Shown piece by piece: positions 33,683 to 42,615 of a stretch of 64,000 nt of DNA. The position numbers and the translations under genes were made by a program. A model generated the notes under the pieces. That model was not told the origin of the DNA. It saw only the letters and a list, made by a program, of their open reading frames with translations, and did not search any database. The stretch comes from Edaphobacter modestus (lineage in GTDB: Bacteria; Acidobacteriota; Terriglobia; Terriglobales; Acidobacteriaceae), in the NCBI RefSeq assembly GCF_004217555.1, contig NZ_SHKW01000001.1:5952001-6016000 (forward strand), written 5' to 3'. How positions within the stretch are numbered: position 1 is the stretch's first letter; each line of letters starts with the position of its first letter.

Positions 33683-35305
33683 ATGAGCAATATTAAATCG
33701 GTACTAATTGTAGGAGCCGGACCCGCCGGTATGACCGCGGCGATGGAACTGTCTCGCTTCGGTATCCCCGTCCGACTCGTAGAGAAGACGTCCAAGGCGG
33801 CAACCACGTCTCGCGCGGTAGGAGTACAGGCGCGCACCCTCGAACTGTTTGAGCAGCGCGGCATGAGCTCGCAGTTGGTCGAACGTGGAAATCAGGGGAT
33901 CGCCGTAAGCGTTTATGGGGGCGGGAAGCGAGTCTTCCGCCTTGAGTTCAAGACCATCGACAGTAAGTACAAGTACATCCTTTTCATCTCGCAGGCGGAG
34001 ACAGAAAAGACGCTCCGCGATGCCCTGGAGAGAGAGTCCATCAAGATCGAGTGGAAGACAAGCATGATTGGCTTCTCCAAGACGGAGCATGGCGATCACC
34101 TCACCGCGATACTAAGGCGTGCTGATGGGTCTCTGGAAAGCGTTGATTGCTCGTATCTGATTTCGGCGGAAGGCGCGCACAGCACCGTTAGAGAGACGCT
34201 AGGTCTGCCGTTCGAAGGTAAATCCTTGGACGAGCAATACGCTTTGGGCGACTTCTACATCGACGGCGACCTGCCGGATTCCGACCTTCATGTTTTCTCA
34301 TCCGAACATGGCTTTCTCGGCATGTTCCCGATGGGCAACAAACGCTATCGCCTCATCGCAAGCAATCCCATCAGCAAGCCCTCAAAGGACACGGAGCCGT
34401 CTATTGAAGAACTTCAGCAACTCTACGATCAGCGGTCACCGATCCCGGTCAAGTTCCACGACATGAGTTGGAGTTCCTGGTTTCACATCAATAGCCGCAT
34501 GATCCACCACCTGAGACACGGGCGCATCTTTCTCGGCGGCGACTCGGCTCACATCCACAGCCCGGCTGGCGCACAAGGAATGAACACTGGCATCCAAGAC
34601 ATGATCGACCTTTGCTGGAAGCTGGCAATGGTCCTGAAGGGTCAGGCGAAAGATGATCTCCTGGATACGTACTCCTCGGATCGGATTCCGGTCATTGAGA
34701 ATGTCCTTACCAAGACGGAAAGACTAACCCACTCGATCGGCGCGGAGAACCCGGTCTTTCGCTCGGTTTTCAACCACCTGGCTCCCTGGTTTGTAGGCAC
34801 GGATTTCGTCCAGCACAACAGTACCGAGCGTATGAGTCAGCTTAGTCTGAACTATCGCGAAAGCCCGCTGTCTGAAAACCATGGCAGTCCCGGCACTCTA
34901 AAGGCCGGTGACCGCATCCCTGACCTTCCAGTGACCCTGCTCAACGTGGAGGGTTCAGCCGATCAGCAGCCAAAGCCATCTACTCTATTTCAGCTGCTGG
35001 ACCCTTCCGCGTTTACCCTTTTTTACAGCAACATCAGTGACCCCTCCAAAACCCACGCCGAGATCAACGGCACCCTTCGGTCTTGGCACCACCTCATGCA
35101 CGGGCACCAGATCGCCGCTGTGCAGAACGATGACGATGCCTTTAGACATCTCTTTGGCAGCTCTTCCTCAATCCTGCTGGTGCGGCCAGACGGCTACGTT
35201 GCCTTCGCCGGCAACGAAGGATCGATTCCGCAGTTAGCGAAGTATTGCGACAAGTGGCTTGTTGCCAAACCACTCCCCACCAACCAGGAGGGGCGTCATG
35301 CTTGA
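33683..35305 (+). CDS. FAD-dependent aromatic monooxygenase (PheA/TfdB type)
   Basis: A 540-residue flavoprotein hydroxylase. N-terminal FAD fold 'VLIVGAGPAGMTAAMELSRF', ribose motif, and 'GRIFLGGDSAHIHSPAGAQG' with the second FAD contact and 'MNTGIQDM'. The C-terminal thioredoxin-like region (about 400-520) is typical of phenol-2-monooxygenase and 2,4-dichlorophenol hydroxylase relatives. It uses NAD(P)H and O2 to hydroxylate an aromatic or polyketide ring. AAGAGGAG precedes the start and it overlaps the next gene by eight bases. Confidence 0.9.
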   Translation: MSNIKSVLIVGAGPAGMTAAMELSRFGIPVRLVEKTSKAATTSRAVGVQARTLELFEQRGMSSQLVERGNQGIAVSVYGGGKRVFRLEFKTIDSKYKYILFISQAETEKTLRDALERESIKIEWKTSMIGFSKTEHGDHLTAILRRADGSLESVDCSYLISAEGAHSTVRETLGLPFEGKSLDEQYALGDFYIDGDLPDSDLHVFSSEHGFLGMFPMGNKRYRLIASNPISKPSKDTEPSIEELQQLYDQRSPIPVKFHDMSWSSWFHINSRMIHHLRHGRIFLGGDSAHIHSPAGAQGMNTGIQDMIDLCWKLAMVLKGQAKDDLLDTYSSDRIPVIENVLTKTERLTHSIGAENPVFRSVFNHLAPWFVGTDFVQHNSTERMSQLSLNYRESPLSENHGSPGTLKAGDRIPDLPVTLLNVEGSADQQPKPSTLFQLLDPSAFTLFYSNISDPSKTHAEINGTLRSWHHLMHGHQIAAVQNDDDAFRHLFGSSSSILLVRPDGYVAFAGNEGSIPQLAKYCDKWLVAKPLPTNQEGRHA

Positions 35306-35888
35306 CAAAACTCTTGCATGGGATCAGTTGTCTAGTGAAACCGCGCAAGTGCTGTTCTGCGATCTCCAGACGGACATCGTCAAGCATAGTGAAACAACTC
35401 CAGCGCGAGCACTCTCAAGTGCGGCCGGCGCCCTGCTTCAATTGGCGAAGCTTTTCTCACTGCCCACCATCATTAGCGTGGTTCCTGACGGGAACAACCC
35501 TCCACAGGTCATCGCCGAGTTGAGTGGCATTGGCGGCTTCGCTCCCGAGATGCTGCGTGCAACTGCAAGCCTTTTTGGGGACGCCGCCACAACGCAAGCA
35601 ATCGCGCGCTCCGACCGCAAAGTGCTGATCGTCGCCGGATTCATGATGGAAGCCGTCGTGCTCAATACGGTTCTCGATGGGCTTGCTCTTGGTTACGAAG
35701 TTCTTGTCGCTGTCGATGCTTGCGGCAGTCCTTGCGCCCGAACCGAGCAGGCGGTTCTTCACCAAATGGAATCTGCTGGCGCAATCACCACCTCAGTCGT
35801 CTCTATTGGCACAAAGCTATCGCCTGATTTTTCGACAGATCTCGGAAAACAGATGTTTGAGATCGTACAAGGCATCAAGGCCGCCTGA
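35298..35888 (+). CDS. Isochorismatase-fold hydrolase lacking the usual Cys
   Basis: A 196-residue protein. 'VLFCDLQTDIV' carries the family Asp and 'DRKVLIVAG' the Lys. At the nucleophile position, where amidases and ureidohydrolases read G-x-x-T-x-x-C-V, this protein reads 'GFMMEAVVLNT', with Val for Cys. EntB-like isochorismatases also work without this Cys, so it may act by a different mechanism or be inactive. GGAGG lies before ATG 35298, which overlaps the monooxygenase stop, so the two are coupled. Confidence 0.8.
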   Translation: MLDKTLAWDQLSSETAQVLFCDLQTDIVKHSETTPARALSSAAGALLQLAKLFSLPTIISVVPDGNNPPQVIAELSGIGGFAPEMLRATASLFGDAATTQAIARSDRKVLIVAGFMMEAVVLNTVLDGLALGYEVLVAVDACGSPCARTEQAVLHQMESAGAITTSVVSIGTKLSPDFSTDLGKQMFEIVQGIKAA

Positions 35889-35925
35889 ACACACTAAAGC
35901 GAATCGCGATTTGGAGGAGAACAAC

Positions 35926-36095
35926 ATGGCATACGCAACGATCAATCCGGCAACTGGTGAGCGGTTGGAAACTTTCTCAGAACATACTGCGGTAGAAGTG
36001 GAAGCCGCGCTTACCACTACGCAGAAGGCGTACCGTAACTGGTGCCGCCTAAGCTATGTGCAGCGTACCGCAATCGTCAACCGCGCGGCCGAGAT
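35926..36095 (+). pseudogene. Succinate-semialdehyde-type aldehyde dehydrogenase, N-terminal fragment
   Basis: 'MAYATINPATGERLETFSEH' and 'TTTQKAYRNWCRLSYVQRTA' are the first ~57 residues of GabD-like dehydrogenases, with GGAGGAG upstream. The frame then enters a royal-jelly-protein gene remnant. All catalytic parts are missing. Confidence 0.75.
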
Positions 36096-36885
36096 CAATT
36101 TTCCTCGCCTGCCCCGGGTGCGGCGAAGTTGGTAGCGGTTGATCTTGCAACCAAGAAAGTGGCCAAAGCAATCGTCTTTCCGGTTACCACAGTATTTTCC
36201 ACGGCATATGTCAATGATGTCCGGTTTGACCTAAGGAAAGGGAAGGGAGGGTTGCGTACATTACTGACTTCCCACTAGCGGAACTTGGCGGCATCATCGT
36301 AGTCGATCTCGACAGCGGTAACAGTGGCGAAAATTATCCGGGCATCCATCAACATCTCCGGACCCGTCGTTCATTCCAATTGTCGAAGGTGAAAGGCTGG
36401 CAAATCGCGAGAGAGGCAAACGGCCAACAACCTTCAATGCGTCCGCTGACGGGATCGCAATCTCAGCCGACGGTGCCACTCTCTACTATTGTTCTTTGTC
36501 CAGCCGTCATCTCTACTCCGTCCCGACTGTTCTTCTACTTGATCGTTCGAGTGACGACACTGTCGTGGGACAAGCTGTCAACGATCTCGGAGAAAAAGGT
36601 GCTTCCGACGGGCTTGAGTCTGATGACAAAGGACACGTTTACGCTGGGGACTACGAACACGATAGTATCCGCCAACGGCAAACAGATGGCGAGTGGAAGA
36701 CCATCGCTCACGATCCCCAAATTTTGTGGCCCGATACGTTGTCCGTCGCGGCAAACGGCTATTTGTATTTCACCGTGAACCAGGTGGAGCGCCAGCCGTT
36801 GTTCCATGAGGGTATAGATTTGAGAGAGAAGCCCTACTCTCTATTTCGCGTCAAAATTGACGCGGGCCCTGTCCTTCTCAAATGA
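36096..36885 (+). pseudogene. Major-royal-jelly/Yellow-family protein, frameshifted and 5'-truncated
   Basis: Three consecutive frames reconstruct one protein: 'APGAAKLVAVDLATKKVA' and 'STAYVNDVRFDL', then from about 36250 'VAYITDFPLAELGGIIVVDL', then from about 36430 'FNASADGIAISADGATLYYC' through 'WPDTLSVAANGYLYFTVNQV' to the stop at 36885. These are six-bladed propeller motifs of the MRJP/Yellow family. The signal peptide and first part are missing, replaced by the aldehyde dehydrogenase fragment. Confidence 0.75.
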
Positions 36886-37019
36886 GAAATCCATCCTATG
36901 TCACTGCCGCTCAGAGTAAATCGAATAGGTCCGTCGCGTGGGCAAAATGAGTGAGGCGCGATCGTGACCGTCGGGTCATCGAATTGCGACGATGCGAAAC
37001 CACAGCATCACGTTGAGAC

Positions 37020-37397
37020 CTGTCGAGTCACTCTTGAAAAGGCGACCAAGCCTCAAAGCAATATTTCACCTCGGAGCAGCAGGAGTAGAAACGATTCTCG
37101 ACATCTGGCGACACAATCCGAACCAGCTGGTCCCCCGATGTCAAGGTGATCAAGATGGAAGACAGCGGAATGGCGGATCGGACGGTTGAGTACGTCATGG
37201 CTGCGACGTTGAGGTACCTAAGACTCTTCGACGAATATCACGAGCAACAGAGCAGACGGTGGTGGAAGCAACTAGAGCCGCATTATCGTGAGCGTTTACC
37301 GTCGGTGTCATGGGGCTGGGTACCTTACGGAATGCGCCGCAAACTCATTGCAGAGAGAAAGTCGACGAGGCGGCCCCGAAAAGTGACTCTAGCCTAA
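37020..37397 (+). pseudogene. 2-hydroxyacid dehydrogenase (GhrA-like) remnant
   Basis: 'LLKRRPSLKAIFHLGAAGVE' followed, in another frame, by 'DSGMADRTVEYVMAATLRYL' and 'FDEYHEQQSRRWWKQLEP' is the start of the glyoxylate/hydroxypyruvate reductase A family up to the nucleotide-binding fold, where 'LPSVSWGWVPYG' is a decayed GxGxxG strand. At least one frameshift near 37140; the C-terminal two thirds are gone. Confidence 0.6.
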
Positions 37398-37430
37398 ACA
37401 ACATGGCGCCGGCTGCATCATTCCAACTGC

Positions 37431-37461
37431 AAATGTGGCCCGCTAAGCGCGGGCCACATTT
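37431..37461. terminator. Strong hairpin, probable terminator
   Basis: A perfect 13-base stem (AAATGTGGCCCGC with its complement) around the loop TAAGC. It lies 26 bases beyond the 3' end of the minus-strand GH18 gene and after the decayed plus-strand genes, so it can stop transcription from both sides. Confidence 0.8.
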
Positions 37462-37486
37462 GTGTTTAGATCGCCGAACGGCTTGA

Positions 37487-40372
37487 TTACTGTAAGGGAC
37501 CGAAGGTGGCATTGACGAGTGTGCTTGTCGAATCATCATCCTCGAGGGAGTACAGAAACATTCCCGCAAGGCCTTTTTGCTGAGCGTAGAGCTTCTTCCA
37601 TCCAATGGACCAGGGAGTTTCTGTGCCGTAGAAGTTCGTTCCATCATAGGCATAGGTGCTCTCGGTGACGGGGTCATAGTAGATATTATTCAGCTCGCCC
37701 GCCGCCTCAAGCTCTTTGTAGTCGGCTACACCAGCCTCCTGTGAGTACTGAAAAAAAGCAGTTGCGCCAGTAACGGACTGATAGAGACCGTTCGTGCTGC
37801 CGGTAGGCACGCCAGTCCATCCCCTTGCATATGTCGGGATGCCCATGACGAGTTGATTGGCGGGAAAGCCGCCGTTGAGCCAATTGGTGATCGCAGCGTC
37901 CGCCGTGAAACCGGTCCCGTAAGCCGTGCTCGCGGGCGTGTCGTAGAGCGGTGCCTGATAGTTCGTCGGCCCCGTTGTCTCAAACGCGCCATGGAAGTCA
38001 TAGGCCATGACGTCGGCGAAGTCAAGATACTGTGCAATTTGCGATACCTGAATATTGGCAATGTCACTTGGACCAGCGGGAACGGCAGCCGTGAGCATGT
38101 AATGCTTGTTGCTACCGCCAAGTGCGTTAAGTTCGGACCGAAACTCTGCGAGCAGCGCGGTGTAGTTCGCAGTGTCTGCCGGTGAGTAGTGATTGCCTAC
38201 ATTCCCATTTGCACTTGCCGGGTATTCCCAGTCGATATCGAATCCGTCAAAGATGCCCGCCGCTGCGCCGTTTCCGCCTGCCGGACTGGTGGAAAGTACA
38301 GGAAGATTTCCGTTGAGGTAAAGGTTGATGCAAGAGCTGACAAATTTCTGCCGTGAGGCCTGGGTTGCTGCAACGTCAGAAAAGAACTTCGAATAGGTCC
38401 AGCCTCCAATCGAGAGCAAGACTTTCACATTTGGATATTTTGCTTTCAGCTCTCGAAGCTGATTGAAATTCCCCTCGAGTGCCTGTCCCCACTGATCGGT
38501 GCTTCCATCGACGCTGTTGGCCGATGTGAAGCCCATCTGATAATCCGCATAAGCATCCGAGGCTCCATCGTAGTTGGTTGGGCTATTAGGATCAGTGCCT
38601 GCTGCCTGGTTTGCTGCGAGGCAGGTTAGATTGACGGGGTCGATATTCTCAAAGGAATAGATGAGTGTTGTGAGCTTGCTCGCGACGCCTTGTGTATCCA
38701 GATTCTTGAGGTAAAAGGCGTTTTGGTAAACGGACCAGCTGTCGTAATATGCGGTTTGTTGCGTGAATGACTGTGCCGGCTGTAAGGCAATGAGCTCCTG
38801 GGCTGGAGATTGGGTTGGATTTGCGAGTAGCACGCCAGTACTGCCTGTCTCCAAGGGTTCGATTTCGCCCGGAAAACCAGGTCCCAGGTCGGTGACGGGG
38901 CCGATTCCACCTGAAGAGCAGTTTGGCAGTGGGGTGGGTTCCAGATAGCAGAGGTTCCGCTTGCCCTGCTGTTGCAGTAGATGGTGTGCGGTGGTTGGGT
39001 CGTCTGTAATGAGGTACTGGAAGCCTTGACTTGTGAGAAAGTTGAGATCGCGACGCTGATCACTCCGGTCCATGGGCTGGTTCGAGTCGAGGGGCCCTGT
39101 CCCGTTCGGATTGTTGTACAGGTACTGCTCGAGGTAATCGCAGCAGGAACCGTTTGAGGACCTAAAAAACTGTGGTTCCGCAGTGGGCCCATTGGGGTAA
39201 TACTCGCCGACCGGGTTGAAGGTCCCGACAGTCATGGGAAGTTGTGTTTCCAGGTTCAGCTTGGCGGCTGGCAACACAGTTTGGGTTAGTATGCCTCCCG
39301 GTTCCTTAATGTTAACTTCTACCGCAGGTATGCTGATTAACCCGACGGTTCCGTTTGGAGCTTGGAGAGCGTCAGTCTCGAAATGTTGCAACGAATTTAG
39401 GATGCCTGATTCGCCGCCGAAACCGGTGTTCCCGACATCTGTTAAATCAAAGCCTCCATCCTCCGTGTCTGTAATTGTGGTAGTTGTCGGTGCAACATCC
39501 GCAGTGTTGATGACCGGTATAAAGTTTATGCTGGCGAAGCTATTTCCGAAGGTGTTCAAGAAATCCGATGTCCCATGGGGAAATACAGACATTGGCATCT
39601 TAAAGATCACTGAGTTGAGGAAAGGACGCCCGGCGTCGTCGCTTTTGCCTAGTACGACATTGAGTGCTGCCTGCGCGATGTCGAGACCCTGGATGTCGAG
39701 CATGACGACCATTCGGATCTTGTTTTTGGTGATGTAGTCAAGAGCATCCGCCAAGGTGGGCGGATATTCCCCGAAAGTATTGTTATAGCCATTGCAGCCG
39801 TGATTCGTGAACGGGTTCAGGAGACTGACGCTATCTCTTAGCACGGTGTTGCCCAGGAAAGATCTCGTATTCGACAGGGTCGTACCGTTCACTCCGGGAT
39901 TTTTGCCATCGTTGATGGTGGAACCGGGAGGGGTAAACGGATCGTACGGAGATGCCGAACCAGGGAGAAAGACTGAGCCCAGCCCGCACCACTGTCTTCC
40001 CCACGTCTTATCGTGGCTGAGGATCGGCACACCATCGCTCGTCAGCTTGACGTCGAGTTCGATCATCTCCCAGCCCGCTTCCGCGGCATATCCAATCGAC
40101 TGCAGCGAGTTCTCGGGGACGCCCGGCACCTGGCTAGAGCCCGCCAGCGCGTGGAAGCCACGGTGGGCGGAGAGCAAAACGAGATCTGAATGAGGGTGAT
40201 AAAGAGCTTGCATGATTTGCGGGGTATCAAAAAGATTGAGATTCGAGCTGGTAAGAATTGACGTTGACCAGACTGTATCGCTTGGCGGTTCGACCGTATC
40301 CTGTGCGACAGCAGCGAGGGGCGCGGCTGCGGTTGCACAAATGACGCTGGCAAGTAGCAAGCAAAGGCTCAT
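37487..40372 (-). CDS. Secreted fusion: GDPD-like phosphodiesterase and GH18 chitinase-like
   Basis: A 961-residue exported protein (signal peptide 1-23). Residues about 60-450 match glycerophosphodiester phosphodiesterases: H70/R71 ('SAHRG'), E87/N88 ('PENS'), E105 and D107 ('ELDVKLTSDG'), H120/D121 ('SHDKTWG'). Residues about 545-961 are a GH18 domain with 'VKVLLSIGGWTYS' and the catalytic DxxDxDxE at 709-716 (E716), plus 'VMAYDFHG' and the closing 'GMFLYSLEDDD'. Both active sites look intact. GH18 enzymes cut chitin or peptidoglycan-type beta-1,4-GlcNAc links. The combination is unusual. Its control region holds an inverted repeat (40818) shared with the receptor upstream. Confidence 0.85.
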   Translation of the reverse strand: MSLCLLLASVICATAAAPLAAVAQDTVEPPSDTVWSTSILTSSNLNLFDTPQIMQALYHPHSDLVLLSAHRGFHALAGSSQVPGVPENSLQSIGYAAEAGWEMIELDVKLTSDGVPILSHDKTWGRQWCGLGSVFLPGSASPYDPFTPPGSTINDGKNPGVNGTTLSNTRSFLGNTVLRDSVSLLNPFTNHGCNGYNNTFGEYPPTLADALDYITKNKIRMVVMLDIQGLDIAQAALNVVLGKSDDAGRPFLNSVIFKMPMSVFPHGTSDFLNTFGNSFASINFIPVINTADVAPTTTTITDTEDGGFDLTDVGNTGFGGESGILNSLQHFETDALQAPNGTVGLISIPAVEVNIKEPGGILTQTVLPAAKLNLETQLPMTVGTFNPVGEYYPNGPTAEPQFFRSSNGSCCDYLEQYLYNNPNGTGPLDSNQPMDRSDQRRDLNFLTSQGFQYLITDDPTTAHHLLQQQGKRNLCYLEPTPLPNCSSGGIGPVTDLGPGFPGEIEPLETGSTGVLLANPTQSPAQELIALQPAQSFTQQTAYYDSWSVYQNAFYLKNLDTQGVASKLTTLIYSFENIDPVNLTCLAANQAAGTDPNSPTNYDGASDAYADYQMGFTSANSVDGSTDQWGQALEGNFNQLRELKAKYPNVKVLLSIGGWTYSKFFSDVAATQASRQKFVSSCINLYLNGNLPVLSTSPAGGNGAAAGIFDGFDIDWEYPASANGNVGNHYSPADTANYTALLAEFRSELNALGGSNKHYMLTAAVPAGPSDIANIQVSQIAQYLDFADVMAYDFHGAFETTGPTNYQAPLYDTPASTAYGTGFTADAAITNWLNGGFPANQLVMGIPTYARGWTGVPTGSTNGLYQSVTGATAFFQYSQEAGVADYKELEAAGELNNIYYDPVTESTYAYDGTNFYGTETPWSIGWKKLYAQQKGLAGMFLYSLEDDDSTSTLVNATFGPLQ

Positions 40373-41034
40373 GAAATCGAAGTGGCGCTTCGGGGTAACA
40401 TTGTGTGTCTCCTATCAGGCTAGGGACCGGGCGTTTTATCGCCAAGTCGATAGAGGTTGATCAGCGTTGTTGTCGAATCGTGTAGGGAGAAGTGTTGGTA
40501 TGTCAGGCCGATCTAGGACCAAAGATTTCCAGCCGTCTGCGCGATAGCGAAAGACTGTCGCAGCCCTCCGATCGCGCAGTATTCTAAATTTCAGTTTTCA
40601 GTTCGCGTCCCCACGGTACGAGCTATATCCCGCTCGCCTGCTGAAGGCGAATGTCGTTTCTTGTCTAAGCAGAAGCGTATTGGCGACTCAGCGTGCGTTC
40701 TGGATTTCGCTATCGAGGCTTTCACTCAGAGCGGAATTTAGCAGCAGAGCAGGTATTGTTCACGTGATTTCGCGGCTACGACTCTGTTGCCTTGTGTAAG
40801 CCCATTGTTTGTGGCGTTGTATCAGGGATATGCGACGTGCTGATACATAAATCCAGCATGAAATGCGGTTGATCGGTCATTCATCTGGATGTAATCGCGT
40901 TGGAGTTGCAGTCGTTGAATCTGCCACGTCTGCAAAAACCGAAATGGATTCAGGATGGCCATAAGAGAGGCAAGTCCGGCAGGTGAGGGTACGCCTGGTT
41001 CGCGTAGACGCTTGGTGCGACGCGGATTAACTGG
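40373..41034. other. 660-base control region upstream of the GDPD-GH18 gene
   Basis: No supported gene. It contains the inverted repeat at 40818-40847, about 450 bases upstream of the start codon, implying a long leader or a distant operator. Confidence 0.5.
40818..40847. promoter_or_regulatory. Inverted repeat, candidate operator 1
   Basis: TGTATCAG, 14 bases, CTGATACA. The right arm extends to CTGATACATAAA, whose complement is identical to the left arm of the site at 42431. Confidence 0.65.
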
Positions 41035-42357
41035 TTAATCCATCACCCGCCACGCGAGGATACTTCTCTTTACCGCCGAACCAGTCAGATTCTTACTCTC
41101 CAACACGAGCTGGAAGTATGGGATCGATCCGTCAGGCCGCCTTATATGATTGACGAACGGAAGGAATGACGAGTCGTCTGCGACGAAATCCCAAGCGCAT
41201 TGGGTGCCTGCCATTGAGGTCCCTTCGAGTATCAGCACACTGCCAGTTCCACCCAGATTTGGCAGGAACCCCACCACCCCGTAGACGCGATGCTGTACGT
41301 CGTCGTAGTTCGCTGTCCATCTGACAGGCTCAGTTCCGGTAGGCGCGCGATTCACCACCGTATATTGACGGATGTGTGCGTCGGCGAACACGAAATTCAT
41401 CTTCGGCTCGAACAATTCCACCCACGGATTTGCGACTGCCGCTCCAATCAGAACAACATTAGCTTCCTTGAGATCATCGACACGCACATCGCGAGCGTAG
41501 CTCAAAGCAAGCTTATTTTTTTGCGCATCAGCGATTTGGGTCAACTGTTTGACTATGCCAAGATCGACGATCGATGTGTATCGTCGGCTCGCGATGTCGG
41601 CAGGATCTAACTGTCCTGTGGGAATGTCACCGGTACTTTGCGCCCGATAACTTCCGCTGAGATAGCCCTCCAGATCGATACTTTGCCTGGTGGCACTCTG
41701 CCACATGACCAGCCCAGTGTCGCTGGGAACAACGATTGTTCTCTGGTTGGGGCGAAAGAGAACGCTCCACAGTGGATTTGGCGTCGAGGACGTTGACGTA
41801 TTGGCGGCGAAGCGTTTCGCGCTCCTGACTCCGACCACAAGCAGCGCAGCGAGGAGGACCATGACCAGTATCCAGGGAAGTCGCGCACTTCGGAGACTCC
41901 AGGGGAGCGTTGCGCTGGTTTCGGAGGGAGACGATACGGAAGGGATGACTGCTGGGACAGAGGGAGGGTCGACAGCTGGGCTTTGCCCCGGATTGGGTTC
42001 AAACACGGGGACATAGCTTCCTCTGGGCAAGGTGATGCGAACTGGTTCGTTCACCCCCTCTCCGTTGAAATAAAGATCGAGGCGCTGCCGCAGGCGGCTG
42101 GCTTGGGGTCGCACGATTCCATCGATAGACGAGTCGTAGTCGGGGGCGCGTCCGAAGACCGTAGTTCCAATCTTCTGTTCGTTGATTTCACTGGCGCGTC
42201 CGCTCAGGGTGAGATCACAGATGCAAATCAGAAAACTCGATAAGCGTTCGCTTTTCGCGAACGTAGAGGATTCAACAACCCTACGTACTAGAGAACGTCT
42301 AGCCTCAATTTCGGCGTTTTTCGACGAGAGACCGCTGCTCGTTCTGGTAATCCCCAT
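41035..42357 (-). CDS. Membrane-anchored winged-helix-like regulator of acidobacterial type
   Basis: A 440-residue protein with a cytoplasmic N-terminal domain (about 20-120: 'STFAKSERLSSFLICICDL', 'DYDSSIDGIVRPQASRLRQR', 'RITLPRGSYVPVFEP'), a Pro/Ser linker, one transmembrane helix (about 158-180, 'LPWILVMVLLAALLVVGV') and a ~250-residue periplasmic domain without a known name. I have seen this N-terminal pattern repeatedly in Acidobacteriota as a putative DNA-binding module. It is divergent from a TonB receptor gene and next to a polysaccharide hydrolase, so a substrate-sensing regulator is likely. Two matching inverted repeats flank it. Confidence 0.65.
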   Translation of the reverse strand: MGITRTSSGLSSKNAEIEARRSLVRRVVESSTFAKSERLSSFLICICDLTLSGRASEINEQKIGTTVFGRAPDYDSSIDGIVRPQASRLRQRLDLYFNGEGVNEPVRITLPRGSYVPVFEPNPGQSPAVDPPSVPAVIPSVSSPSETSATLPWSLRSARLPWILVMVLLAALLVVGVRSAKRFAANTSTSSTPNPLWSVLFRPNQRTIVVPSDTGLVMWQSATRQSIDLEGYLSGSYRAQSTGDIPTGQLDPADIASRRYTSIVDLGIVKQLTQIADAQKNKLALSYARDVRVDDLKEANVVLIGAAVANPWVELFEPKMNFVFADAHIRQYTVVNRAPTGTEPVRWTANYDDVQHRVYGVVGFLPNLGGTGSVLILEGTSMAGTQCAWDFVADDSSFLPFVNHIRRPDGSIPYFQLVLESKNLTGSAVKRSILAWRVMD

Positions 42358-42433
42358 TTTTCCTTAACCGTGTGCTGCTGAGTAGATCACAGTCGCATCA
42401 ATGGAAGATCAACGATCAATTCACGCGATGTTT

Positions 42434-42466
42434 ATGTATCAGCTTCCATGCGGTTACCTGATACAT
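42434..42466. promoter_or_regulatory. Inverted repeat, candidate operator 2
   Basis: ATGTATCAG, 15 bases, CTGATACAT; perfect 9-base arms. Lies in the divergent control region between the membrane regulator (start 42357) and the TonB receptor (start 42616). Confidence 0.7.
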
Positions 42467-42615
42467 CGCAGGAGACAAAAGACTTAGAAGATGTACCGGC
42501 GTCGTAGCCGCGAAATGGCTTGGATCATCCCCGCTCCGCTGCTAGGGTCGGCTGCGAGTGACGGCTTAGGTCCGTTCACCAATCATCTCATTGCCATTCT
42601 CCAGGAGTTGCCGCC

